From contig NZ_BAAAQN010000024.1 of assembly GCF_039531695.1 (NCBI RefSeq), positions 62,001 through 126,000 of the forward strand: a stretch of DNA of 64,000 bases. Direction: 5' to 3'. Under the pieces are notes generated by a model. That model did not search any database. It was not told the origin of the DNA and was given only the letters and a program-made list of their open reading frames with translations. The stretch comes from Catenulispora yoronensis (GTDB taxonomy: Bacteria > Actinomycetota > Actinomycetes > Streptomycetales > Catenulisporaceae). Shown here piece after piece: positions 18,603 through 26,738 of the stretch. Both the position numbers and the translations under genes were made by a program. The stretch's first letter is position 1. The number at the start of each line of letters is the position of its first letter.

Positions 18603-18643
18603 GTGTACTGATCCTTTTGTGTACTGATCCTGGTGCACTGATT
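18597..18643. repeat. Short 16-bp tandem repeat
   Basis: The unit CCTTTTGTGTACTGAT is perfectly duplicated (18597-18612, 18613-18628) and followed by a diverged third copy (18629-18643). The first copy overlaps the terminator T-run, so the duplication may have arisen by slippage at the hairpin. Confidence 0.8.
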
Positions 18644-18658
18644 CAGCGCCGTGCGCTC

Positions 18659-18784
18659 CTAGCGCCGCCGGTCGCTCCGGTCACCGCCCTTGCCCAGCAC
18701 GTTCTTCGCATCCGACAGGTACTGCAGCAGCCGTCCGACGAGGAACGCGCCGTACACGGCTCCGAAGATCAGCAAAACTTCCAT
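18659..18784 (-). CDS. 41-residue putative membrane microprotein
   Basis: A short frame encodes a 41-residue protein starting MEVLLIFGAVYGAFLVGRLL, with one N-terminal hydrophobic helix (residues 2-21) and a basic tail ending SDRRR. The ATG is preceded by GGGAGG about 11 bases upstream, a plausible though distant ribosome-binding site. Codon third positions are GC-rich as expected for a real gene here. It lies between convergent-strand neighbours, 58 bases downstream of the zinc-ribbon gene, and may be co-transcribed with it. No function recognised. Confidence 0.5.
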   Translation of the reverse strand: MEVLLIFGAVYGAFLVGRLLQYLSDAKNVLGKGGDRSDRRR

Positions 18785-18842
18785 GACGTCGACCGCCTCC
18801 CGTTCGGTGTCTGGCGTCGGGCCGCGCCGCCCCGTCCGAGGA

Positions 18843-19106
18843 CTAGGCCGCGCGCGCCCCGAGGCCCGCGGGCCCGTCGCCGGGCCCTTCGGAGCCGTCG
18901 GGGTCGGTTCCTGTCCGCCCGGACAGGTAGCGTTCCCAGCTGGCCTGGTGCGCCCGCTCCTGGTCGGCGACCCAGGGCTGCACCATCCCCGCGCCGAAGC
19001 ACAGGGTGCAGGTCAGGCGTTCGGCACCGATCCGGCCGCGCACGCAGCGCGGGCAGTTCTCAAGGCCTTGTGATTCGTCGGGGAAGGGTTGGGTATGGGA
19101 TTCCAC
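18843..19106 (-). CDS. Small zinc-ribbon protein
   Basis: An 87-residue protein with two CxxC pairs (NCPRCVRGRIG and LTCTLCFGAG) about 16 residues apart, forming a probable zinc ribbon. A WVADQERAHQASWERYLSG helix and a disordered Gly/Pro tail follow. The GTG at 19106 is chosen because GGAAG lies upstream and the zinc ribbon follows soon after; a longer form starting near 19295 is possible but its extension is low-complexity. It is divergent from the XRE regulator. A nucleic-acid or protein-binding role is likely; no specific function is recognised. Confidence 0.55.
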   Translation of the reverse strand: MESHTQPFPDESQGLENCPRCVRGRIGAERLTCTLCFGAGMVQPWVADQERAHQASWERYLSGRTGTDPDGSEGPGDGPAGLGARAA

Positions 19107-19407
19107 GAGGCTGCTTCCGTTCTCTTTGATGAGTGTTCCGGTAGGGGCCTTCCTTATGCCGGGTCGACGCCGCACTACGTCGGCCCGGCTTGTCGTTGCT
19201 CCGGGCGGGTGGCTCTTGTCACAGAACCCTGTCGCGCACCCTCTCTGAGTTGTACGATGCTCCGCATCCGGTGGTGTGTCAATTGCCACTGGCACTTTCG
19301 CCCGGAGATTTCACTGGGTAGATGCCCAGCGAACATGCACATAGAACATTCATGCCGAACATACGGACAGATCATGCGAAGCAGACCTGACGGCGAGGAG
19401 GCCCCAG

Positions 19408-20358
19408 GTGCCAGCCAACAGTGAGCGCAGCCAGCCGGTGTCCGGGATCAATGTGCTGCGCTGGGAACTCGGCAACGAACTGCGGACGCTGCGGATCCGG
19501 GCCGGCCGGAGCATCGCCGACGCCGCCAATGAGCTGGAGTGCTCGCCGGCGAAGATCAGCCGGATGGAGAACGGCCAGCGCGGCGCGGTGGCCCGGGACG
19601 TGCGCGACCTGTGCGTCTTCTACGACGCCCCGGAGGAACAGCGCGAACAGCTGATGAAGCTGAGCAAGGAGGCCGCGGCCGCGGACCAGAACTCCAGCTC
19701 GACCATCGCTGCCAAGTACGCGACCTATGTGGCTCTGGAGTCCAAGGCCCGGAGCCTGTGGAACTACGAGTCGACCTTCATCCCCGGGATGCTCCAGACC
19801 GAGCGCTACGCGCGGCTGGTGGTCTCGCTGAACGGCGACCTGGTCGGCGAGGACGTCGAGCGGCACGTCGCGGTCCGGATGTCGCGCCAGCGCCGGATCT
19901 GGGACGCCGACGCCGAGGACACGCTGACCGCGGTCATCGTCGTGGACGAGAACGTGCTGTGGCGGCCCGCGGGCATGGACAAGCGCAACCGGGCGATCCG
20001 CGAGGAGCAGGTCGACCGGCTGATCCAGGCCAGCCGGCTGCCCAATGTCACGCTGCGGATCATCCCCTACGAGGCGAACTTCTACCAGGGGATGGAAGGC
20101 GCCACCATCAACCTGCTCGACGTCGACGAGGGCGCCGACAAGGCCTCCAGCACCTGCTACCTGGAGGGGATCTTCATCGACCTCTTCGTCCGCGGGCACT
20201 CGGAGATCGCCATGGTCGTGGCCAAGTTCGCCAAGCTCACCGAGAAGGCCCTGAGTCCGTCGGACACCCGCAAGTTCCTGATGCGGATCGCGAAGGGCAA
20301 CTACGAACACTGGACCACCGCGCGGCCGTCCGGGTCCGCGGAAGATGGAGAGGGATAG
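19408..20358 (+). CDS. XRE-family regulator with DUF5753 domain
   Basis: A 316-residue protein. The N-terminal helix-turn-helix spans about 18-80 (LRWELGNELRTLRIRAG, AKISRMENGQRG). The rest is the DUF5753 domain (WNYESTFIPGMLQTERYAR; RQRRIWD; TLRIIPYEA). This class is abundant in streptomycete-like actinomycetes and typically pairs with small DUF397 proteins, which follow here at 3 and 318 bases. The GTG start has GAGGAG seven bases upstream. Some relatives act in development or in toxin-antitoxin-like pairs; the specific role here is unknown. Confidence 0.88.
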   Translation: MPANSERSQPVSGINVLRWELGNELRTLRIRAGRSIADAANELECSPAKISRMENGQRGAVARDVRDLCVFYDAPEEQREQLMKLSKEAAAADQNSSSTIAAKYATYVALESKARSLWNYESTFIPGMLQTERYARLVVSLNGDLVGEDVERHVAVRMSRQRRIWDADAEDTLTAVIVVDENVLWRPAGMDKRNRAIREEQVDRLIQASRLPNVTLRIIPYEANFYQGMEGATINLLDVDEGADKASSTCYLEGIFIDLFVRGHSEIAMVVAKFAKLTEKALSPSDTRKFLMRIAKGNYEHWTTARPSGSAEDGEG

Positions 20359-20361
20359 TAA

Positions 20362-20574
20362 GTGGCGAACATGACCGACGGCCTGCAATGGCGCAAGGCC
20401 GCCGCGAGCAATGGGACCGGCGCGTGCGTGGAGCTGGCCTCCCCGGAGGCCGGTGTGATTCTTCTGCGTGACTCCAAAGACCCCCAGGGGGCTGTTCTGA
20501 CCTTTACCCGCACCGAGATCGCCGCGTTCCTGGACGGGGCGAAGGCGGGCGAATTCGACGAATTCGGGCACTGA
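20362..20574 (+). CDS. DUF397 small protein
   Basis: A 70-residue DUF397 protein: LQWRKAAASNGTGACVE, then VILLRDSKDPQGAVLTFT and a final helix around EIAAFLDGAKAGEFDEF. It starts three bases after the XRE stop, so it is in the same transcript. DUF397 proteins are the usual small partners of XRE/DUF5753 regulators and are thought to bind them. GTG at 20362 is used; an ATG nine bases on is an alternative. Confidence 0.87.
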   Translation: MANMTDGLQWRKAAASNGTGACVELASPEAGVILLRDSKDPQGAVLTFTRTEIAAFLDGAKAGEFDEFGH

Positions 20575-20676
20575 TTCGGCCGATCCGTCCGGTGGGGGGT
20601 CGCATCGCGATTCCCCACATGTACTCATGGGTAGTAATAACTCCCGGTACGGCACGTCCACGGGAGGGAAACCGTC

Positions 20677-20886
20677 ATGGAGTCCAATCTCAGCACAGCC
20701 GAGTGGGTGAAGGCTCGTGCGTCCACCGGCAACGGGGCCTGCGTCGAGGCGACCAGCGTCCGCGCCGGGGAGATCTGCGTCCGCAACAGCCGCGACCCCG
20801 AGGGGCCGGTGCTGCGCTTCACCAAGGCCGAATGGACCGCCTTCGTGTCCGGGGTGAAGGACGGGGAGTTCGACGCGATCGTCTGA
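20677..20886 (+). CDS. Second DUF397 small protein
   Basis: A 69-residue paralogue of the preceding gene (AEWVKARASTGNGACVE, CVRNSRDPEGPVLRFTKAEW). It has its own ribosome-binding site (GGGAGGG, about ten bases before ATG 20677) and a 102-base gap from the first copy, so it could be separately expressed. Tandem DUF397 genes beside one XRE gene suggest alternative partners. Its last sense codon and stop form the start of a 16-bp tandem repeat. Confidence 0.87.
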   Translation: MESNLSTAEWVKARASTGNGACVEATSVRAGEICVRNSRDPEGPVLRFTKAEWTAFVSGVKDGEFDAIV

Positions 20887-21008
20887 GTCCTCGATCGTCT
20901 GAGGCTGCGATCGTCCGAGTCCTCGATCATCCGAGCCCTCGCGCCTCCGAGTCCTCGATCATCCGAGCCCTCGCACACCCGAATCCCCGCGCCTCCGAGC
21001 CCCCGCGG
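20881..21008. repeat. Eight-unit 16-bp tandem array
   Basis: Eight consecutive 16-base units, consensus NTCCGAGTCCTCGATC, start at the last codon of the second DUF397 gene (20881) and end at 21008. Copies at 20913 and 20945 differ only at the first base, and 20929 and 20961 differ only at the penultimate base. Units degenerate to the right. There are no unique spacers. Confidence 0.9.
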
Positions 21009-21131
21009 TCCGCGCCGCCGACGTCGTCCGCGCGGCCCGCGCAACGCAATCCTCTTCTTTTCTCCGGCGCGCCACCTGCGCCTTCTGTGCCGGTTGCGGC
21101 CATTCCGGCGTCGAGTGTCGCCGCGGGCCCG

Positions 21132-21137
21132 TAGCAT
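21132..21137 (+). promoter_or_regulatory. -10 element, probable leaderless start for the HSP90 gene
   Basis: TAGCAT ends seven bases before the GTG at 21145, and no ribosome-binding site is present, which fits a leaderless transcript. Confidence 0.5.
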
Positions 21138-21144
21138 CGAGGCC

Positions 21145-23070
21145 GTGTCGTCCGATGAACCGCTGGTCTCCGAGTCCGCTTCCGCCGCCGCGCGCGGGGT
21201 GTCCCCCGCGCACGCCTTCCAGGTGGATCTGCGCGGGATCGTCGACCTGCTGTCGCATCACCTGTATTCGAGCCCTCGGGTGTTCGTCCGGGAGCTGCTG
21301 CAGAACGCTGTGGACGCCGTCACGGCGCGGCGTGCGGTGGATCCCGAGGCGCCCGCGGCGGTGCGGATCTCGGCCACCGGTGCCCGGGTGCGGGTGCGGG
21401 ACACCGGGATCGGGCTGACCGAGCCGGAGGTGCACCGGTTCCTGGCCACCATCGGCCGCAGCTCCAAGCGGCCCGACGGCGACCCGAACGGGATCGGCGC
21501 CGCCGAGCAGGTCCTGGAGCTCGGCCGGGGCGACTTCCTGGGGCGGTTCGGGATCGGGCTGCTGGCCTGTTTCGTGGTGGCCGACGAGATCACCGTGGTC
21601 ACCAAGTCGGCGGTGCATCCCGAGGAGCCCGCCGTCGAGTGGCGCGGGGCCGCCGACGGCCGGTACCGGGTCCGCCTGCTCTCCGGTGCCGAGGCGCCGA
21701 CCGAGCCGGGCACCACCGTCACCCTGACCCCCGGGCCCGGCAAGGAGTTCTGGTTCCAGGCGCCGCGCGTGGTGGAGCTGGCTCGCGACTACGGCAGCCT
21801 GCTGCCTTACGAGACCGTCCTGGAGGACGAGGCCGGCTACACCTACCGGATCACCGACACGCCCGCGGTGTGGGACCGGGTCCACCCCTCGCCGAGCTTG
21901 CGCCGCGAGGCGCTGGCCGCCTACTGCCAGGACACCCTCGGCTTCGCGCCGCTGGACGTCGTCGAGCTCGACATCCCGCTGCTCGGGATCCGGGGCGCCG
22001 CCTACATCCTGCCCACCGCCGGCCCCGCCGACCGGGGCGGGCACCGGGTGCACCTCAAGGGCATGCTGCTCTCCGACCAGGCCCGCGGCCTGCTGCCGGA
22101 CTGGGCCTTCTTCGCCCGCTGCGTGATCGACACCGACGCGCTGCGCCCCACCGCCTCCCGCGAGGCGCTCTACGAGGACGACCGGCTCACCGCCGTCCGC
22201 GAGGCGCTCGGCGCCCGGCTGCGCGACTGGCTGGCCGGGCTGGCCGCCACCGATCCGGCCCGCCTGAACCGGGTGCTGGCCGTGCACTACCTCGGGGTCA
22301 AGGCCCTGGCCCGCTACGACGACGACCTGTTCGCGCTGACCCTGCCCTGGCTGCCGTTCGAGACCACGGCCGGCCGGGTGCCGCTGACCGAGTTCGCCGA
22401 CCGGCACCGGGTCGTGCACCTCACGGCCGGCGACGAGGAGTTCCAGCAGATCGCCCCGATCGCGGCGGCGGCCGGCCTGGGCGTGGTCAACGGCGGCTAC
22501 ACCTACGACGCCGAGCTGGTCCGCAAGCTGCCCCGGGCGCTGCCCGGCGTGGTGGTCGCCGACCTGGACCCGGACACCGTCGCGGCCCACCTGGACGGCG
22601 TGGACCCGGCCGAGGAACTGGCCGCCGGGCGGCTGCTGGCGGTGGCCCGCCGGGTGCTGGACCCGCTGGACTGCGACGTGGCGCTGCGCGCCTTCCACCC
22701 GCTGACCATCCCGGCGCTGCTGCTGGACGGCCGCGAGGCCCGGCACGAGCGGGCCCGGGCCGACGAGCAGGACCGGGCCGCCGCCGAGACCGACGACCTG
22801 TGGGCGGACATCCTCGGCGCGCTGCGCACCGCCGGGCCCCGGGCCCGGCTGGTGCTCAACCATCGCAGCTCCCTGGTCCAGGGGCTGATCGAGCTGGACG
22901 ACGCCGAACTGGCCGCGACCGGGGTCGAGGCCGTCTACGGCCAGGCGCTGCTGCTGTCCAAGCGGCCGATCCGGGCCGCCGAGTCCGCGCTGCTCAACCG
23001 CGCCTTCCTCGGGCTGCTGGGCCACGCCGTCGGCCGCGGCCCGCGGCCTGAGACGGGCGACGAGGACTGA
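21145..23070 (+). CDS. HSP90-family ATPase chaperone (HtpG-like)
   Basis: A 641-residue HSP90-type protein. The GHKL ATP site is intact: ELLQNAVDA (E and N), VRDTGIGL (D-x-G) and GRFGIGLLACF. The middle-domain catalytic Arg lies in LRPTASREALYEDD. It is more divergent than classical HtpG and ends in an acidic tail (ETGDED). It is followed after eight bases by a large TPR gene, so the two almost certainly work together. Translation probably starts at GTG 21145 on a leaderless mRNA. Client proteins are unknown. Confidence 0.87.
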   Translation: MSSDEPLVSESASAAARGVSPAHAFQVDLRGIVDLLSHHLYSSPRVFVRELLQNAVDAVTARRAVDPEAPAAVRISATGARVRVRDTGIGLTEPEVHRFLATIGRSSKRPDGDPNGIGAAEQVLELGRGDFLGRFGIGLLACFVVADEITVVTKSAVHPEEPAVEWRGAADGRYRVRLLSGAEAPTEPGTTVTLTPGPGKEFWFQAPRVVELARDYGSLLPYETVLEDEAGYTYRITDTPAVWDRVHPSPSLRREALAAYCQDTLGFAPLDVVELDIPLLGIRGAAYILPTAGPADRGGHRVHLKGMLLSDQARGLLPDWAFFARCVIDTDALRPTASREALYEDDRLTAVREALGARLRDWLAGLAATDPARLNRVLAVHYLGVKALARYDDDLFALTLPWLPFETTAGRVPLTEFADRHRVVHLTAGDEEFQQIAPIAAAAGLGVVNGGYTYDAELVRKLPRALPGVVVADLDPDTVAAHLDGVDPAEELAAGRLLAVARRVLDPLDCDVALRAFHPLTIPALLLDGREARHERARADEQDRAAAETDDLWADILGALRTAGPRARLVLNHRSSLVQGLIELDDAELAATGVEAVYGQALLLSKRPIRAAESALLNRAFLGLLGHAVGRGPRPETGDED

Positions 23071-23078
23071 GCGCGCGC

Positions 23079-26000
23079 ATGGCCGATCCCGGACGCGAGC
23101 CCGGTCGCGTGCCCAGCCCTGGCACCTGGACCCCGGAGGAGCTGGCCGCGGCCCTGGCCGCCAACGACCGCGAACCGCACGGCCGGGCCCGCACCGTCCG
23201 CGCCGAGGCGCTGGCCGACGCCGCCGACCGCCTCGCCCATCCGGAGACCCAGCTCCACGCCCTGCACTCGCTCATCGACGCCTACCAGGTCGGCGGCGAG
23301 CGCTTCCGCTCCCCGGTCCCGTTCTCCCGGATCCTGCGGCTCTGGGACCGGCACAACAGCACCCTGACCGCCCGGAGCCGGTTCGAGCACCTCACCCATT
23401 GGAAGTTCAAATGGGTGACGTCCGACCTGCTGCTGGTCCCGGAGGTGCCGCTGGCCACGGTCCACGGCTTCGTCGACGAGATGGAGCGCCGCTACCGCCG
23501 GGCCGGCTACGGCCTGCGCGCGGTCCACGCCCAGCGCTTCCACATCGCGCACCACGTCGGCGACACCGCCGCGGCCGAGGAGCACCACGGCCGCTGGCTG
23601 GCGGCCGAACGCGACCGGATGAGCGACTGCGCGGCCTGCGAGCACAACGTGCTCGGTGCCTGGCGCGCGGAGCAGGGCGCCGACGCCGAGGCGCTGGCGC
23701 TGTGGGCGCCGACCGTCAGCGACGAGCTCACCTGCCTGTCCGAGCCGGCCGGGACCCTGGCCGAGTCGCTGAAGCCGTTGCTGCGCCTGGGCCGCGTCGA
23801 CACCGCGCGCTCGCACTACCTGCGCGGCTACCGCCTGGTCCAGGGCCGGATCGAGCTGCGCGCGAGCATCGGCCGCCACCTGGAGTTCTGCGCGCTGTCC
23901 GGCAACGAGGGCCGCGGCCTGGAGATCCTGGCCGAGAACCGCGACGTCTTCGACGCCCCGGTCGAGCCGCTGCCGCACCTGGAGTTCCTCGCGTACACCG
24001 CGCTGCTGCTGCGCCGCGTCGTCAACGCCCTGGGCGCGCCGGACCTGCCGGTCCCGGGCCCGCAGGCCCGCGACTGGCCCGCCGCCGAGCTGCTGGCGCA
24101 TCTGGAGACCGAGATCGCCGCCGTCGCCAAGCGGTTCGACGACCGCAACGGCAACGACACGGTCGGCACCCGGACGGCGCGGGTGCTGGCGCAGACGCCG
24201 CTGCTCGACCGGATGCCGCTCGGGATCCGGTCGCTGACGGTCGCGGCGCCGCAGGACGTGCGCATCCCGGCGCAGAGCGCGGCTTCGGAGCCGAAGGCGG
24301 AGCAGCCGCCGCCGATCCAGCCGGTTCCCGCCGGCCCGGACCAGGACGCCGGCCCGGACCAGAACGCCGACCCCCACGACGACACCGAACCGGACGAGGA
24401 CACCGACTTCGACGCCCTCCTCGCCGAGGCCCGCCGCATGTTCCAGTCCGCCCACCCCGGCGCCACCATGGTCTGGGAACGCATGGCCATGCTGGCCGTC
24501 CGGCGCGGCATCGACCTGGACTGCGAGACCCGCGGCCAGCTCGCCGAGGAACGCGCCGCCGAAGCGCTCGACAACGAGGACCTCCTGCGCGCCGTGGAAC
24601 TGCTCGGCTCCGCGATCGAGCACTACGAGGAAGGCGGCCTCGCCGGGCGGACGGTCGCGGTCCGCGCCCGGCTGCTGCTGGCCGAGGCGCTGCGCCAGGA
24701 CACCTGCACGTCCGCCGAGACCGAGGCGCTCGCCGAGCTGTACAGCGTGGCACGGGACCTGCACGCGGCCGGCCGCGCCGAACCCGAGGACGTCCTCACC
24801 GTCCGGCGCGCGCAGGCCTTCGAGGCCCGCCGCGCCACCGAGTCCGGCATCGACCTCGACGACGAGGCGGCCGAATCAGCCCTCGAAGCCTTCGAGGTGA
24901 CCGTGGACGCCCTGCTCGCCGACGCCCTGGAGTTCGACATCCCGGCGCGCGCGGCCGCGGCGCACACGATGCGCGCCGAGATAATGCAACGCCGCGGCGA
25001 CCCGGAGAGCTCGGTCGACGAGCTGCTCGCGGCCATGGCGCTCTACGACCGCGCGGGCCGGCCCTGGGCGAACCTGCACCCGAACATGCTGCTCGCGCAG
25101 GCCTTCCTGGCCGCCGACCGGGACGCCGAGGCCGAGCAGGCCGGCGTGGCCGCGCTGGAGATCGCCGGCCGCTGGCCGGAGCAGCGGTTCCCGGCCGGCT
25201 ACACCCGGCAGGTGCTGGCCAACGCCACCGGCGCGCAGGGCCGCTACGAGGACAGCGCCGAGCACGCGCTGGAAGCCGTGGCCTGGGCCGACCGGCACGG
25301 CGTCGCCGATCTGGCCGCCAGCGCCCGGCACAGCCTGGCCTTCGCCTACGAGCAGCTGGGCCGGGACGCCGACGCGGCCGCCATCCTGGAGTCGGCGCTG
25401 CCGGAGCTGGTGCGCCATCTCGACGATCCCACGGTGGTCAACGCGCGCTGGGCGCTGGCCCGGTGCCTGGGCCGGCTGGAGGACTACCGCGGCTCGGCCG
25501 AGCAGTACCTGCTGGCCGCCGCGATCGCCGAGCACTTCCCGCAGCAGGGCGGCCACGCCATGCTGGCCGCCTCGGCCGGGCACGCGCTGCGCGCCGCCGG
25601 GATGCCCGACGAGGCGCGCCGGGCCTTCGAGCGCGCCGTGGGCCTGATGCGGGTGCTGCCGGACCCGATCAACCTGGCCAAGACCCTCAGGGCCCTGGCC
25701 TGGGTGACCTTCGGCGAGTCTGACGACATCGCGCACGACAGCGAGCGCGAGGACGTGCTGGACTCGGTGCTGCTGCTGTTCGCCGAGGCCGCGCAGGTGC
25801 TGGACGCCGCCGGGGAGTCCGAGGAGTACGAGCGGGACGCGCAGGTGATCGCGTACGAGATCGCCGAGACCGACGACCAGCTGGCCCGGCTGCACTTGAA
25901 CGCCGAACTGGCGGACAAGGCGATGCCGTACGCCGAGCGCGCTGCCGCCGGGTTCAAGGCCCTGCTGCCGCACAGCGGGATGGACTACGACTTCTCCGAG

Positions 26001-26141
26001 CAGATGGTCGCCTGGCTGCTGGACCGGTTCGGGAGCCGGGACGCGGCGCTGGAGCGGCTGCGCGAGGCGATCGCGGCGTGCGAGCGGGCCGGGGTGGAGG
26101 CGGTGCGGTGCGCGGCGTTCCTGGAGCAGCTCTCCGACTGA
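23079..26141 (+). CDS. Large tetratricopeptide-repeat protein partnered with HSP90
   Basis: A 1020-residue soluble protein rich in Ala, Glu and Leu helices. Residues 1-390 form an alpha-helical region; 400-450 is an acidic, Pro-rich linker (DQDAGPDQNADPHDDTEPDEDT, given in part); and about 450-1015 contains TPR-like helix pairs such as YEDSAEHALEAVAWADR, EQLGRDADAAAILESALP and AGMPDEARRAFERAVGLM. It begins eight bases after the HSP90 stop. Eukaryotic HSP90 co-chaperones use TPRs to bind the chaperone's acidic C-terminus; this pairing suggests an analogous bacterial arrangement, which is inference. Confidence 0.8.
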   Translation: MADPGREPGRVPSPGTWTPEELAAALAANDREPHGRARTVRAEALADAADRLAHPETQLHALHSLIDAYQVGGERFRSPVPFSRILRLWDRHNSTLTARSRFEHLTHWKFKWVTSDLLLVPEVPLATVHGFVDEMERRYRRAGYGLRAVHAQRFHIAHHVGDTAAAEEHHGRWLAAERDRMSDCAACEHNVLGAWRAEQGADAEALALWAPTVSDELTCLSEPAGTLAESLKPLLRLGRVDTARSHYLRGYRLVQGRIELRASIGRHLEFCALSGNEGRGLEILAENRDVFDAPVEPLPHLEFLAYTALLLRRVVNALGAPDLPVPGPQARDWPAAELLAHLETEIAAVAKRFDDRNGNDTVGTRTARVLAQTPLLDRMPLGIRSLTVAAPQDVRIPAQSAASEPKAEQPPPIQPVPAGPDQDAGPDQNADPHDDTEPDEDTDFDALLAEARRMFQSAHPGATMVWERMAMLAVRRGIDLDCETRGQLAEERAAEALDNEDLLRAVELLGSAIEHYEEGGLAGRTVAVRARLLLAEALRQDTCTSAETEALAELYSVARDLHAAGRAEPEDVLTVRRAQAFEARRATESGIDLDDEAAESALEAFEVTVDALLADALEFDIPARAAAAHTMRAEIMQRRGDPESSVDELLAAMALYDRAGRPWANLHPNMLLAQAFLAADRDAEAEQAGVAALEIAGRWPEQRFPAGYTRQVLANATGAQGRYEDSAEHALEAVAWADRHGVADLAASARHSLAFAYEQLGRDADAAAILESALPELVRHLDDPTVVNARWALARCLGRLEDYRGSAEQYLLAAAIAEHFPQQGGHAMLAASAGHALRAAGMPDEARRAFERAVGLMRVLPDPINLAKTLRALAWVTFGESDDIAHDSEREDVLDSVLLLFAEAAQVLDAAGESEEYERDAQVIAYEIAETDDQLARLHLNAELADKAMPYAERAAAGFKALLPHSGMDYDFSEQMVAWLLDRFGSRDAALERLREAIAACERAGVEAVRCAAFLEQLSD

Positions 26142-26228
26142 CCCGGAGAATCCGCGGCGCGGATGATGCAACGATCTGATTCGGGCCGGGTCTCCATGGC
26201 GGTATGGAGAGCGGCACGAGGGGGACGG

Positions 26229-26738
26229 GTGCGCGGCGAGGACTATGAGGCGGAGTTCCGCGAGTACATGGCCAGCCGCTGGGGCGACCTCGTCCGGTTC
26301 GGCTACGGCCTGACCGGCGACCGCGGTCATGCCGAGGACCTCGCCCAGACCGCGCTGGCCAAGGCCTACGCGTCCTGGGGCCGGGTCCGCCGGGCCGACG
26401 ACCTGGACGCCTATATCCGCAGGATCCTGATCAACGCGAACCATCGGCGGTTCCGCAAGCAGCGGGTGGCCGAGCACGAGGGCCAGGTGCCGGTCGAGCC
26501 GTCCGTGGCCGACGGCACCGATGTCTTCGACCAGCGCGAGGCCCTGGTCGCGGCCCTGATGGAGCTGCCGCCGAAACAACGCGCGGTGGTGGTGCTGCGC
26601 TACTGGGACGGGCTCACCGAGACCCAGGCCGCCGCGATCCTCGGCTGCTCGGTCGGCAACGTCAAGAGCCAGGCCTCCCGGGCCCTGGCCAAGCTCCGGG
26701 GCAGCGCGCAGCTCCGGGATGGGAGCGTGGTGCGGTGA
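26229..26738 (+). CDS. ECF RNA polymerase sigma factor, SigE-family type
   Basis: A 169-residue sigma factor with region 2 (YEAEFREYMASRWGDLVRF; GHAEDLAQTALAKAYASWGRV) and region 4 (LMELPPKQRAVVVLRYWD; AAILGCSVGNVKSQASRAL). GTG 26229 is favoured, with AGGGGG four bases upstream; ATGs at 26163 and 26196 would add an unconserved leader. The stop overlaps the following membrane-protein gene as GTGA. It is one of three such sigma-membrane pairs in the window. Confidence 0.88.
   Translation: MRGEDYEAEFREYMASRWGDLVRFGYGLTGDRGHAEDLAQTALAKAYASWGRVRRADDLDAYIRRILINANHRRFRKQRVAEHEGQVPVEPSVADGTDVFDQREALVAALMELPPKQRAVVVLRYWDGLTETQAAAILGCSVGNVKSQASRALAKLRGSAQLRDGSVVR

Noticed and set aside
20881..21008. 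CRISPR array
   Set aside because: The 16-bp units are contiguous with no unique spacers, and no cas genes are present.
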